Shown here piece by piece: positions 34,094 through 43,304 of a DNA stretch of 64,000 bases. The stretch spans positions 1 to 64,000 of the forward strand of contig CAJTWU010000005.1 of assembly GCA_910579975.1 (NCBI GenBank), in the 5' to 3' direction. Below the pieces are notes generated by a model that worked only from the letters and a program-made list of their open reading frames with translations, was not told where the DNA came from and searched no databases. Position numbers and translations under genes: made by a program. This DNA is from an uncultured Vampirovibrio sp. GTDB lineage: Bacteria; Cyanobacteriota; Vampirovibrionia; Gastranaerophilales; Gastranaerophilaceae. How positions within the stretch are numbered: position 1 is the stretch's first letter; each line of letters opens with the position of its first letter.

Positions 34094-36028
34094 CTATAAC
34101 TCAAGCCATAGAACTTGATATGGTGCAATTCTTAGGTGCATTGTTTTACTTTGCAAAGATATATTTACCTTAATATCATCGTCATTAACAAGGTTCTTTA
34201 AGCTGGTGATATGTCCGTCATTTTTAAGAATAATGTTTGTTGGAAGAGTTACTTCTGCAATCAATTTTTCTTTTGAAAGGTTATTAATTACAAGAATTTG
34301 TGAGTCTTTGTTTTTTCTAATGTATGCAAAGTTACTTTTTGATTTAGTTTTTAGGATTTCAAAATCACCATTTGCCATAACAGGAAGTTTCTTTCTTAAT
34401 TCAATAAGGTTTTTAACTTTTGCATAAACTTTTGAGTTAAACTCATAATAACCTTTGGTTGAACCATAGAATACCTTTGCCGGTACTATTCCTCTATTTA
34501 TATCACGAGAGTCAAATGCTGAAATAAGATTATGAAAGTTTCGTTTAAGTGCCGATTTTTTTGCATTTTCATAATTATTAGCAACTCCCACTTCATCACC
34601 ATAATAGATTATAGGAATACCGGGCAAGGATAAAAGAATTGAAAAAGCTGTCTCTATTCTGTTTGGGTTTTTATCAAGAAAATTTGCTAATCGACCTGAT
34701 ACTCCAAAACCGTTTCTAAAGTTCTCCCCTTTTTTAACTAAGTCATTAAAGAGGATTTCTCGTACTTCAGGGCTAACCATTTCCAGAGTTAATTCATCAT
34801 GTACTCTCAAAAATATTCCCCAGGCTGCTGTTTTAGGGATTTCAGGTGTTTTTTTATAAGTATCTATAAAATATTTTTTGTCTTCTGTTACTAAACTTGC
34901 CCAAATTGCCGGCATGTAAGGAAAATTATATGCAATTTGCGCCTCATTTGTACGTTTAAAGTTTTCAACTTCTCTTTCTTTACCGAAATATTGGATTAAA
35001 TCTTTTGGCGGCTGACATGCTTCAACTTGAATAACACTGGATGGAGCTGTTAACTGAATATAGTTGCTTAAAAGTCTTACAATTGCGTGGGTTTGCGGTA
35101 AGTTCTCCGCATTGGTGCCGGGTTGTTTAGAAAGATATGGAATTGCATCCATTCTAAAAATATCAATCCCAAGATTTGCCCAGTGAGTTATTGTTTCAAG
35201 TTCGTAATATAAAACTTCGGGATTATTCCAATTTATATCCAGCTGAAATGGATAAAAAGTATGGTATAAGTAGTAATCTTTTTCGTTTACAACTACTTTT
35301 CTATAATTGTTTTCAACAGATTCAGGAAAAATAAGCCGGCGTTTTGAAATTGTACCGTCTTTTTCGGTATATTCTATTACTGTTCCAAGTTTTTCGTCCT
35401 GATATTTTTTATATTCAGGCATAATATCTGTATAAATAAAATATTCTAATGCTGTTTCATCTCCTTTTTCAAGTTTTTTAAACCATTCATGTTCTTGCGA
35501 AAGATGGTTTAAAACCAAATCAGCTTTAATTTTAAATCCTTCTTTTTTTGCTGCTTTGACAAAAGTGTTGAATTCTTCTAACCCGCCGAGTTCTTTTCTA
35601 ACATTTTTCGGATTTTTTACATCAAAACCGGCATCATTCATCGGACTTTCTGCAAAAGGAAGCATATAAAGGGTTGTCACGCCTAAATCTTTCAGATAAT
35701 CCAACATCATGGCAGTATCTTTAAAAGTATTTTCTTTATCCTGTTGAACAGTTCCAAATTGGTCAACATAAAACATATAAATAATTTCGTTTTTATACCA
35801 ATCGGATTTTCTTATTTTATCTTGATTTATAAGTTCTTCAGAGCGTTCAGAAATTGCTTTGTCTGCTTGCTCAATAACTTTATTGTAAATTTCATCAGCA
35901 TTATTTTTGCCATAAATTTCGGTAATAGAACTATAAATTTCTTTTTTTATTTTTGAATTATCTTCGGCAAATGCGGTGTTATAAACACACGCAAGAAATA
36001 ATAAAAATATTACAAAAAACTTCCTCAT
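34094..36028 (-). CDS. exported GH13 enzyme, trehalose-synthase-like
   Basis: Periplasmic or secreted alpha-glucan enzyme. Signal peptide MRKFFVIFLLFLACVYNTAF (cleavage near AFA-ED). All four GH13 regions are present: KADLVLNHLSQEHEW (I, DxxxNH), GIDIFRMDAIPYL (II, nucleophile Asp), VIQVEACQPP (III, acid/base Glu) and RVHDELTLEM (IV, HD). HDELTLEMVSPE and LLSLPGIPIIYYGDEVGV are shared with trehalose synthase, so GH13_16-like is the best guess; amylosucrase or amylase activity cannot be excluded. Operon with the downstream acyltransferase. Confidence 0.9.
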   Translation of the reverse strand: MRKFFVIFLLFLACVYNTAFAEDNSKIKKEIYSSITEIYGKNNADEIYNKVIEQADKAISERSEELINQDKIRKSDWYKNEIIYMFYVDQFGTVQQDKENTFKDTAMMLDYLKDLGVTTLYMLPFAESPMNDAGFDVKNPKNVRKELGGLEEFNTFVKAAKKEGFKIKADLVLNHLSQEHEWFKKLEKGDETALEYFIYTDIMPEYKKYQDEKLGTVIEYTEKDGTISKRRLIFPESVENNYRKVVVNEKDYYLYHTFYPFQLDINWNNPEVLYYELETITHWANLGIDIFRMDAIPYLSKQPGTNAENLPQTHAIVRLLSNYIQLTAPSSVIQVEACQPPKDLIQYFGKEREVENFKRTNEAQIAYNFPYMPAIWASLVTEDKKYFIDTYKKTPEIPKTAAWGIFLRVHDELTLEMVSPEVREILFNDLVKKGENFRNGFGVSGRLANFLDKNPNRIETAFSILLSLPGIPIIYYGDEVGVANNYENAKKSALKRNFHNLISAFDSRDINRGIVPAKVFYGSTKGYYEFNSKVYAKVKNLIELRKKLPVMANGDFEILKTKSKSNFAYIRKNKDSQILVINNLSKEKLIAEVTLPTNIILKNDGHITSLKNLVNDDDIKVNISLQSKTMHLRIAPYQVLWLEL

Positions 36029-36112
36029 AAACTCCTCAAATACGCTGTAAATTAATTTTGAGTCAGGCTAACCAGTAATAGCTGTTCTCAATGTGATAGT
36101 TTTAAAATAATC

Positions 36113-36491
36113 TGGAGATGGTGGGAGTCGAACCCACGTCCATCGTGGATAAAAGCTGATATCTACGAGTGTAGCGGCTTATTGTCTCGGTCTAAAATGG
36201 GAAGTCGCAAAACCTAATTTAGACCAGAGGCTTTTTTCGGAAGCCTAACCTTTAATGGTAAAACTTAATACGCATACCATCATTTGCGTACTGCATCTTG
36301 CATAGTGGCGTCACCCTAAGCGGCAAGATGGCTTAGTTAGACGGGCTGTTAGGCAGCTTTAGCTACTCTGTAGTCAGCCATTGAAACAACTTTATTGTCG
36401 TTTATTTTAGTTTGCTCGTTGATAAGCGGGAACAGCGCCCGCACTCGCAACCCGAATTTACCGATCACGGCGTCAAAACCAGTACATCCCC
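36113..36491 (-). ncRNA. ssrA: transfer-messenger RNA (tmRNA)
   Basis: Rescues stalled ribosomes. Read on the minus strand: 5' acceptor GGGGATG (from 36491) pairs with 3' CATCTCC, with discriminator A at 36113; the T-arm GGGTTCGACTCCC is intact. One-piece molecule of about 379 nt. The tag ORF ends in GCC-TAA (stop at 36349-36351) and reads INDNKVVSMADYRVAKAA, ending in the Ala-Ala degradation signal. The resume codon appears to be AUA (36403-36405) rather than an Ala or Gly codon. CCA is not encoded. Pseudoknots were not folded. Confidence 0.95.
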
Positions 36492-36531
36492 ATGTGAAAT
36501 TTTTCAAAGTGCATATAGGTTCATTATAAAC

Positions 36532-37134
36532 TTATAGCTTTTCAAAATCAATAGCTCCGTGTTTACAAACCGGACAGATATAATCAGATGGAAGGTCTTC
36601 ATGTTCATAGATAAATCCGCATATTTTGCAGCGCCATCCTTTTTTGGATGTAGTTTTAGGCTGCGGTTTTATATTACGTTGGTAATAATCATATGTCACT
36701 GTTGGTTTTTCTGATAATACTTCTGCTTCGACAAGCTGTGCTATAAAAAGAATGTGCGTGCCTAAGTCAACTTCTTGTTTAACATAAGCAGACATAAATG
36801 CGTTGGTGTTTTTTGTAATATATAAGACACCGTTTGGTGAACGTCTTGTATCAGAAAAGCTCGCAAATTTATCAACATCTCGTCCGCTCTGATATCCAAA
36901 AGTTTTGAATATATCAAAAGAAGTTCCTTCATCTAAAATTGAAATATTAAACTTTTTTGTTCTTTGAACCATTTCGCAAGTATAATTTGCTTTATTAACA
37001 GCAATTTCTATTTGACAAGGGTCCGCTGTTACTTGCATAACGGTATTAATTATACATCCGTTGTCTTTACCATTTTCATTTGCGGTAAGTATATAAAGTC
37101 CATAGCCGATTTTAAATAACGCTTGTGTATTCAT
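36532..37134 (-). CDS. flavin reductase-rubredoxin fusion (high-molecular-weight rubredoxin type)
   Basis: Two domains: an FMN-binding flavin-reductase-like domain (about 1-150; YGLYILTANENGKDNGCIIN, DPCQIEIAVNKANYT) and a C-terminal rubredoxin (about 163-200) with CKICGFIYEHE and CPVCKHG, the four Cys that bind iron. The fold order matches the Hrb protein of acetogenic clostridia, which passes electrons from NADH to flavodiiron proteins for O2 or NO reduction. No partner gene is next to it. Indicates an anaerobic lifestyle with oxygen defence. Confidence 0.92.
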   Translation of the reverse strand: MNTQALFKIGYGLYILTANENGKDNGCIINTVMQVTADPCQIEIAVNKANYTCEMVQRTKKFNISILDEGTSFDIFKTFGYQSGRDVDKFASFSDTRRSPNGVLYITKNTNAFMSAYVKQEVDLGTHILFIAQLVEAEVLSEKPTVTYDYYQRNIKPQPKTTSKKGWRCKICGFIYEHEDLPSDYICPVCKHGAIDFEKL

Positions 37135-37193
37135 AAGTTAATCCTTTTTTGTTTATTATAGCAAAAAATATTTTTAGGAGTGTTAAATATTGT

Positions 37194-37718
37194 ATGATAA
37201 GTTTTAAAGCGAATTTAATACAATCAGTTTCAGTTGAGCGAATGTCTAAACCGTTTCTTGCTTCATTTGTAGAATTGGATAATACTTCAAAACAAGATTT
37301 AAATACATTAAAAAAGATAAGTCGAAATTGGGATAATGGAAGAAGTTTTGCATGGGATGTTTATAGTTTCTTTTCTTCCCCATATGAAGAAGGTGAACAA
37401 AGGCGCTATTTTGCTATTACAACTCAGAGACAAAATTTTGAAAATCTCTATGAGGCTCGTGTTCTTGGAGTTGCACAGATGATAGATGAAAAAAAATGTT
37501 ACTTGCTTGAATTTTTGCAAGTTGATCCTGAAACTAATTTTAATTCATTTTATCGTACCTTTAAAGGCGTAGGAGCTGCTATGCTAACTGCTTTAAAAAC
37601 CTTATTCAATGATAAAGACATCCTTCTTAAACCGGCAGACTGTTTTGTTAGAATGTTTTATGAAAAACAGGGCTTTGAGTTCTTGAAAGAAACAAGTCAT
37701 ATGAGATTTAAACGCTAA
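37194..37718 (+). CDS. GNAT-like acetyltransferase with Phe-motif tag
   Basis: 174 aa. N-terminus MISFKANLIQSVSVERMS carries the SFKA form of the Phe motif. The middle (ARVLGVAQMIDEKKCYLLEF, about 80-99) and the C-terminus (GAAMLTALKTLF, then FVRMFYEKQGFEFLKET) fit a GNAT fold: the acetyl-CoA loop is degenerate (KGVGAAM) and the terminal FYEKQGF is typical. Acceptor unknown. TAGGAG lies 13 nt before the ATG, which is far; start is moderately sure. It overlaps the convergent yihY gene by 4 nt. Confidence 0.78.
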   Translation: MISFKANLIQSVSVERMSKPFLASFVELDNTSKQDLNTLKKISRNWDNGRSFAWDVYSFFSSPYEEGEQRRYFAITTQRQNFENLYEARVLGVAQMIDEKKCYLLEFLQVDPETNFNSFYRTFKGVGAAMLTALKTLFNDKDILLKPADCFVRMFYEKQGFEFLKETSHMRFKR

Positions 37719-38596
37719 TTTTTTCCTTCACGTTTTGCTATCAAAATTTCTTTACGCTCAAGCTTTTCATATAATTGAGAGTTAATTTCCCCGCCAATCA
37801 AAATGAGAATTGATGTATAATACAACCACATCATCATAACTGCAAAACCGGCTATTGTTCCATATACAAAGTTGTAGGTGTGTAAATTATTGATATAAAC
37901 CGAGAATAACCATGAACCTAAAAGCCATGAAATACAGAAAAAGATTGTTCCAGGTAAAGCACTGTGACGTCGGAGTTTTTCGTTGCCTGATAAATCAGGT
38001 AAGATATAATAACTTAAATATGCCATCATGAATAATGTTAAAAATGCAATCGGCCAGCGGACAAATAACATAATGTTTGCCAAATGCTCGGTCATTCCTA
38101 AGTATGCAACAAAGAATTTAATTATGACTTTACCAAAGACGATTAACGTTATGCTTAAAAATAAAACTAAAGTATTAACGAAGACCATTATTAAAGATAA
38201 CAATCTTGAATAAAAAAAGTTTCTGGTTTCTTTCACTTTATAAGCTCTGTTTAGTCCTTTTGCAACAATGGCAATAGTATTTGTAGATAGAAAAAGGGTT
38301 ATACAGAAGCCCAAAACTGCGACTAATCCGCTTCTTTTGAAGAAAAAGACTTCATCCAAAACCGTATTCATAAGATTAATAACATCTGTTGGCATAATAT
38401 TATGCATAAATATAAAAATCGGACCCATGAATGAATGTTTGCCGATAAATCCAAAAATTGCAGTCAAAAACAAAATAAAAGGAAATATTCCTATGCAAAG
38501 CATAAACCCCATTTCAGAGGCCATTCCAAAGAAGTCGTTTTCGACAACTGAGTCAATTATACTTTTTATTGTTTTTAATTTATTCCTAAAATTCAC
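37715..38596 (-). CDS. YihY/BrkB-family inner-membrane protein
   Basis: Polytopic membrane protein of the UPF0761/YihY family; transport role suggested but unproven. About six hydrophobic segments (GFMLCIGIFPFILFLTAIFG, GLVAVLGFCITLFLSTNTI, LLSLIMVFVNTLVLFLSITL, WPIAFLTLFMMAYLSYYILP and a final GFAVMMMWLYYTSILILIGG) and the typical N-terminal FF-x-M-A-x-E sequence. ATG overlaps the nrnA stop by 4 nt, so the two are translationally coupled. Confidence 0.9.
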   Translation of the reverse strand: MNFRNKLKTIKSIIDSVVENDFFGMASEMGFMLCIGIFPFILFLTAIFGFIGKHSFMGPIFIFMHNIMPTDVINLMNTVLDEVFFFKRSGLVAVLGFCITLFLSTNTIAIVAKGLNRAYKVKETRNFFYSRLLSLIMVFVNTLVLFLSITLIVFGKVIIKFFVAYLGMTEHLANIMLFVRWPIAFLTLFMMAYLSYYILPDLSGNEKLRRHSALPGTIFFCISWLLGSWLFSVYINNLHTYNFVYGTIAGFAVMMMWLYYTSILILIGGEINSQLYEKLERKEILIAKREGKN

Positions 38597-39540
38597 AATT
38601 TAATCTCTCGTAATAATTTTTCAATAGAATCCTTAATAGAAGCTTTAATAGTACATCCTGCTGCATAAGTGTGACCTCCGCCTCCAAATAGTGAACAGAT
38701 TTGAGCAACATCAATCTTTTTGCTTCTCATAGAAACTTTTGTAAGTTTAGTGTCAACTTCTTTTACGACAAAAGCCACTTCTGTTGAGTCAATTGCACGA
38801 AGAGTTTCAGCTATTCCATCAGTATAATCATCACCGGCAGAGAATTTTTCTAAATCTTTTTTGTAAACGGTAGTGTAAGCTATTTTATTTTCATTTAAAA
38901 ATTCAGCTTTATTGACACAATAATTTTGGAACATTACAAAGTTTTTTGTTTTTGTTTCATAACATTTTTTGTAAAGAATTGTAGGATTAGCTCCCAATTC
39001 TACCAGTTCAGCAACAGCTCTGAATACTTTAGCATTTGTGTTTTCAAAGCGAAAGTTTCCTGTATCAGTCATAATAGCTGTATACAAACATTCAGAAGCC
39101 TCTGGTGTTATCTCCCAGTTGTTTGCTTTGAAATAATTATACAAAACTTCACCGCAAGAACTTGCTTCTGGTTCAATTATTTGATAATCTCCAAAACCCG
39201 GATTTGTTTTATGATGATCAATGTTTACTGTACATTTTGCTTTATCAAAAAATATTTTAGCATCACGAACTCTATCAATTGCAGCTACATCAAGAGTTAT
39301 AACCAAATCATAAACAAGTGACTGGTCATAGTATCTTTGAGCAAGATTTATATTAGGCAAAAAAGCATAGTTAAAAGGAATATTTGATACTACAGACATA
39401 TCAGCCTTAATTTTAAACCTGTTATAAATCATTGAATACATAGCGCACATTGAACCCAATGTATCGCCATCAGGGTTAACATGGCTTAATAAAAGTATCT
39501 TTTTTGAGCTCTTTATGATATCATCTAAGTTATATTTCAT
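38593..39540 (-). CDS. nrnA: DHH/DHHA1 phosphoesterase NrnA-like
   Basis: Probable oligoribonuclease/pAp phosphatase degrading nanoRNAs. SHVNPDGDTLGSM (about 20-32) is the first DHH motif, LVITLDVAAIDRV supplies the next Asp, and VNIDHHKTNPGFGDY (about 97-111) is the DHH motif itself. The DHHA1 domain near the end has FGGGGHTYAAGC (GGGH). Length 315 aa is normal. ATG 39540 is chosen over an in-frame TTG 18 nt upstream; no Shine-Dalgarno, but TATCAT ends 6 nt before the ATG. Confidence 0.93.
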   Translation of the reverse strand: MKYNLDDIIKSSKKILLLSHVNPDGDTLGSMCAMYSMIYNRFKIKADMSVVSNIPFNYAFLPNINLAQRYYDQSLVYDLVITLDVAAIDRVRDAKIFFDKAKCTVNIDHHKTNPGFGDYQIIEPEASSCGEVLYNYFKANNWEITPEASECLYTAIMTDTGNFRFENTNAKVFRAVAELVELGANPTILYKKCYETKTKNFVMFQNYCVNKAEFLNENKIAYTTVYKKDLEKFSAGDDYTDGIAETLRAIDSTEVAFVVKEVDTKLTKVSMRSKKIDVAQICSLFGGGGHTYAAGCTIKASIKDSIEKLLREIKL

Positions 39541-39568
39541 AAAACAATGATAGCACAAAGGGGATGGA

Positions 39569-39907
39569 TTGGCTAAAGTTCTTTATACAGATTTTGAAGG
39601 AGTTGAAGAAGTCATTTCAAAAATGATGGATAATCCACAGCTGAAAAAAGCTATTACCAGAACAAATATGTATAATTTTTGGGATAATATTTTACCTTCT
39701 AAATTGAAAAAGCGCTCAAAACCATACAGTATGCTTCCTGGAGGAATTATGGTTGTGGCTTGCGAAAACCCTATTGTTGCTCAAGAACTTAGTTTACACA
39801 AAATTATGCTTATGAAAAAATTTGAACCGTTTGCAAAAAGTATGAAAATGCGGATTACGGATTTAAGGTTTGATGCGAAAAAATGGCAGATGGTTATAGA
39901 GGGGTAA
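39569..39907 (+). CDS. dciA: DciA/DUF721 family, probable replicative helicase loader
   Basis: 112 aa. Follows the DUF721 (DciA) pattern: W in MYNFWDNILPSKL (about 33-45), SMLPGGIMVVACENPIVAQEL (split; about 53-73) and a terminal MRITDLRFDAKKW strand. DciA assists DnaB loading in bacteria without DnaC/DnaI, and is widespread outside them. TTG start with AAGGGG about 5 nt upstream; transcribed divergently from nrnA with only 28 nt between start codons. Confidence 0.8.
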   Translation: MAKVLYTDFEGVEEVISKMMDNPQLKKAITRTNMYNFWDNILPSKLKKRSKPYSMLPGGIMVVACENPIVAQELSLHKIMLMKKFEPFAKSMKMRITDLRFDAKKWQMVIEG

Positions 39908-39913
39908 ATAAAT

Positions 39914-39944
39914 AAAAAAAGGAGGTTTTTAAACCTCCTTTTTT
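39914..39944. terminator. bidirectional terminator between dciA and ahcY
   Basis: AAAAAAAGGAGGTTT-TT-AAACCTCCTTTTTT; strong stem with A/T runs on both sides. Confidence 0.9.
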
Positions 39945-39947
39945 AAC

Positions 39948-41213
39948 TTATAATTTCCAGCTGTTCAAGTATTCTTCTTGTTCTGCTGTTAATGTATCAA
40001 TCTTAATACCCATTGACTCAAGTTTTAAGCTTGCAATTGCTTTATCAACTGATTCAGGAAGTGTATGTAATTTCTTTTCTAATTTACCTTTGTTTTTAAC
40101 AATAAATTCCATACCAAGAGCTTGATTAGCAAAACTCATATCCATTACAGAAGCCGGATGACCTTCTGCAGCACCAAGATTGACGAGTCTTCCTTCTGCT
40201 AGAACATAAACGGATTTACCATTGTTAAGTTTGTATTCTTCCAGGAATGGTCTGATTTGTTTGATTTCTGTTGCATAAGATTTTAAATCACCAACATTAA
40301 CTTCCCAATCAAAATGACCGGCATTTGCAACAAAAGCACCATCTTTCATTGATAACAGATGTTCAACGTCAACTACATGTTTGTCACCTGTTACTGTTAA
40401 GAACAAATCACCGATTTTAGCAGCTTCTGCAATAGGCATTACTCTATAGCCTTCCATTGCTGCTTCAAGAGCTTTTAGAGGGTCAACTTCACAAACTATA
40501 ACATTGCCGCCTAAAGCTTTTGCTCTTAATGCACAGCCTTTACCGCACCAGCCATAACCGGAAATAACAACTGTTTTACCGGCAATAAGGATATTAGCAG
40601 CTCTCATAATACCGTCCATTGCGCTTTGACCTGTTCCATAACGATTATCATAAAGGTGTTTTGTCATACTTGTGTTAACACCAACAGCCGGGAAACGAAG
40701 TTTGCCTTCTTTTTCCATTGCTTGTAATCTTATGATACCGGTTGTTGTTTCTTCTGTGGAACCGATTACTTTATCTGCAAGTTCAGGGTATTCTATATGA
40801 AGGGTTGAAACTAAATCACATCCGTCTTCAATAATTAAATCCGGCTTGTGCTCAATTGCATGTTGAATATGAGATTTGTATTGTTCAACACTCTCACCTG
40901 CTACGGCAAAAACAGGAATATTATGATATTTTACCAATGCTGCAGCAACATCATCCTGAGTTGAAAGAGGGTTTGAGGCTACAAGAACTGTATCAGCTCC
41001 GCCGGCTTGCATAGCTAAACAAAGTGCTGCTGTTTCTTTTGTAACATGTGAACATGCTGCTAGTCTTAAACCTTTAAAAGGTTGTTCAATAGCAAATCTT
41101 TTTTTAATTTGTTCCAGAACAGGCATGTCTTTAATAGCCCAGTTAATATTATTTTCGCCCTGTTCAGCTAAAGCAATATCTTTGATATCGCATTTTATTT
41201 CCATACAATTCAT
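39948..41213 (-). CDS. ahcY: adenosylhomocysteinase
   Basis: NAD-dependent hydrolysis of S-adenosylhomocysteine to adenosine and homocysteine, clearing the inhibitor of methylation. Conserved: RLAACSHVTKETAALCLAM (about 52-70), EETTTGIIRLQAMEKEG, and the NAD loop VVISGYGWCGKGCALRAKA. C-terminal NLGAAEGHPASVMDMSFANQ is diagnostic. Of several possible starts, ATG 41213 is best spaced from AAGGA; an ATG 9 nt upstream lies directly after it. Last gene of glmS-(54 aa ORF)-ahcY. Confidence 0.95.
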   Translation of the reverse strand: MNCMEIKCDIKDIALAEQGENNINWAIKDMPVLEQIKKRFAIEQPFKGLRLAACSHVTKETAALCLAMQAGGADTVLVASNPLSTQDDVAAALVKYHNIPVFAVAGESVEQYKSHIQHAIEHKPDLIIEDGCDLVSTLHIEYPELADKVIGSTEETTTGIIRLQAMEKEGKLRFPAVGVNTSMTKHLYDNRYGTGQSAMDGIMRAANILIAGKTVVISGYGWCGKGCALRAKALGGNVIVCEVDPLKALEAAMEGYRVMPIAEAAKIGDLFLTVTGDKHVVDVEHLLSMKDGAFVANAGHFDWEVNVGDLKSYATEIKQIRPFLEEYKLNNGKSVYVLAEGRLVNLGAAEGHPASVMDMSFANQALGMEFIVKNKGKLEKKLHTLPESVDKAIASLKLESMGIKIDTLTAEQEEYLNSWKL

Positions 41214-41224
41214 CTTTTTCATCC

Positions 41225-41389
41225 TTATTTTTTTAAATTGGCTACACTTACGGTATATATTTTATCACTAACATGCACAACAGCCCATCTTAAAGGATTA
41301 ATGTTGCGTTTTGTTAACTCAGACTCAATATATTCTGTTGTCGGAGCGTGATTATTTGGTATTTCTATTAGTTCTGATATTACATGCAT
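41225..41389 (-). CDS. small conserved-looking protein between glmS and ahcY, 54 aa
   Basis: An ORF of 54 codons fills the gap between glmS (13 nt upstream) and ahcY (11 nt downstream). It reads MHVISELIEIPNNHAPTTEY, continues to LRWAVVHVSDKIYTVSVANL and ends in KK. A helix-loop-strand-strand pattern with WAVVHVSDKIYTVSVAN as a beta hairpin looks like a folded mini-domain rather than random AT-rich DNA. No good Shine-Dalgarno; it may be translated by coupling to the glmS stop. The ahcY ribosome-binding site lies at its stop codon. Function unknown. Confidence 0.62.
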   Translation of the reverse strand: MHVISELIEIPNNHAPTTEYIESELTKRNINPLRWAVVHVSDKIYTVSVANLKK

Positions 41390-41402
41390 ATTGTAGTTTC
41401 AA

Positions 41403-43238
41403 CTATTCAACCGTTACAGATTTTGCTAGATTTCTAGGCTGGTCAACATCTTTTCCTAAAAACTCTGCTATATAATATGCCAACAACTGTAATGGTACAA
41501 TTGCTAGTGCCGGTGAAAGCATTTCGTCGATTTCAGGAACCCTTATAATGCTTTCAAATAAATCATTCAATTTTTCATCGGTTGAGTCTGTTAAAGCAAT
41601 CATTCTTGCGTTTCTTGCTTTTGCTTCTTCTGAATTAGAAAGAATTTTTTCGTAAACTTTTCCAGACATTAAAATTGAAAGTACAGGCATGGACTCATCT
41701 AACATTGCGATAGGTCCGTGCTTTAGCTCACCGGCTGTATATCCCGTAGCATTAATATAACTGATTTCTTTTAATTTCAATGCGCCTTCCAATGCTGTTG
41801 GGAAGTTAATTCCTCTTGCAATAAAAATAAAGTCTTTAGCCGATGAAAATTTCTTTGCACAAGCTTGAATTTCTTCTTTGTGTGCTAAAACTTTTTCAAT
41901 CTTTTGAGGAAGAACAACAAGTTCATGTTTTAATTTTGATAAATCAGCTTCACCTTTAACTTCAGCAATATAAATTGCCAATAAATAGAATGAAATAACC
42001 TGTGCCATATAAGATTTTGTAGCTGCAACAGAAACTTCAATTCCCGCATTAACAGGAACCAAACTATCTGCTTCCCTTGCCATTGTTGAGTCCGGTCGGT
42101 TTGTTACGATTAAAATATGTGAACCGCGTTTCTTAGCTTGTCTTACAGCAGTAATTGTATCAGCAGTTTCTCCGGATTGTGAAACGCCGATAACAAGGGT
42201 ATTCTTATCGGTAATAGTTTTTCTGTAAATATACTCGCTTGAAGGTTCTACATCAACGGCAATTCCACAAAAATCTTCGATAATATATTTACCTATCATT
42301 GCAGCATGCAAGGAAGTGCCGCAGGCAACGATTTGTATTCTGTTTAAATCTTTTAAATTTTCTTTATCTAAAGTAACTTCATTAAGTTTTATCGGTTCAT
42401 CAATAGCTTTGAGCTTGCCTGAAAGAACATTTCTTACTACATCAGGCTGTTCGTGAATTTCTTTAAGCATAAAATGTTTATAGCCCATTTTGCTCAAAGC
42501 AACCGGTTCCCAAGGTAAAGTTTCAATTTTATGTTCAAGAACATTGTTCTCATTATCTATTAGTTTCATTGAATTAGGAGTCAATGTAACTATTTCGTTA
42601 TCATCAAGGTACATCGCTTTCTTAGTATATGAAATTATTGCAGGTACATCAGAAGCTACATAATATTCACCTTCTCCTATACCAACTAAAAGTGGAGCAT
42701 TTCTTCGCGTAGCAACAAGAGTATTTTTAACATCCTGATGAATAACGCATAATGCGTATGCACCTTCAAGTTCTTTTGTAGCAAGCCTTACAGCTTCTGT
42801 TAAGTTATTAGTTTGAGCAAATTTTGTTGCGATTAAGTGGGCAATTGTTTCTGTATCGGTTTGTGAACGGAATGTACATCCTTGTTTTTCAAGTTTTTCA
42901 CGTAATTCTTTGTAGTTTTCAATAATACCGTTGTGAACTACCGCAACTCTTCCACAATTACATGAATGCGGGTGAGCATTTGCTGTAGTTGGTGCTCCAT
43001 GAGTAGCCCAACGGATGTGACCAATACCGATTGTGGATTTTTCAATATGTGTTTTTTTGGTTTCAACAATATCTTTCAGGTTTTGAAGCTTTCCTTCAGC
43101 CTTATATAATTCAACGTGTCCATCAACATTAACGGCAACTCCCGCTGAATCGTAGCCTCTATACTCTAAATTTGTCAGACCATCTAAAAGGATATCAACT
43201 GCTGATTTACTCCCAATGTATCCCACAATTCCGCACAT
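41403..43238 (-). CDS. glmS: glucosamine-6-phosphate synthase (isomerising)
   Basis: Makes glucosamine-6-phosphate from fructose-6-phosphate and glutamine, first step to UDP-GlcNAc. N-terminal glutaminase: CGIVGYIGSK with catalytic Cys2, NLEYRGYDSAG, HIRWATHGAPT. Two SIS isomerase domains follow: VACGTSLHAAMIGKY, SQSGETADTITAVRQAK, and the C-terminal DQPRNLAKSVTVE. Length 611 aa is canonical. No glmS ribozyme is evident in the short leader. A GlmS-like SIS-only gene lies at 63346. Confidence 0.97.
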   Translation of the reverse strand: MCGIVGYIGSKSAVDILLDGLTNLEYRGYDSAGVAVNVDGHVELYKAEGKLQNLKDIVETKKTHIEKSTIGIGHIRWATHGAPTTANAHPHSCNCGRVAVVHNGIIENYKELREKLEKQGCTFRSQTDTETIAHLIATKFAQTNNLTEAVRLATKELEGAYALCVIHQDVKNTLVATRRNAPLLVGIGEGEYYVASDVPAIISYTKKAMYLDDNEIVTLTPNSMKLIDNENNVLEHKIETLPWEPVALSKMGYKHFMLKEIHEQPDVVRNVLSGKLKAIDEPIKLNEVTLDKENLKDLNRIQIVACGTSLHAAMIGKYIIEDFCGIAVDVEPSSEYIYRKTITDKNTLVIGVSQSGETADTITAVRQAKKRGSHILIVTNRPDSTMAREADSLVPVNAGIEVSVAATKSYMAQVISFYLLAIYIAEVKGEADLSKLKHELVVLPQKIEKVLAHKEEIQACAKKFSSAKDFIFIARGINFPTALEGALKLKEISYINATGYTAGELKHGPIAMLDESMPVLSILMSGKVYEKILSNSEEAKARNARMIALTDSTDEKLNDLFESIIRVPEIDEMLSPALAIVPLQLLAYYIAEFLGKDVDQPRNLAKSVTVE

Positions 43239-43270
43239 ACTTAATACCTCTCTAAAACTTTTATAACCTT

Positions 43271-43279
43271 ATTTTAGCA
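43271..43279 (-). promoter_or_regulatory. candidate extended -10 promoter of glmS
   Basis: Minus-strand TGC-TAAAAT, about 30 nt upstream of the glmS ATG; AGAGAGG lies close to the start codon. Confidence 0.4.
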
Positions 43280-43304
43280 TAAATTTAAAATTTGCTTATT
43301 AAGA

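Noticed and set aside
43239..43304. glmS ribozyme in the glmS leader
   Set aside because: Only 66 nt are available and no ribozyme core could be seen.
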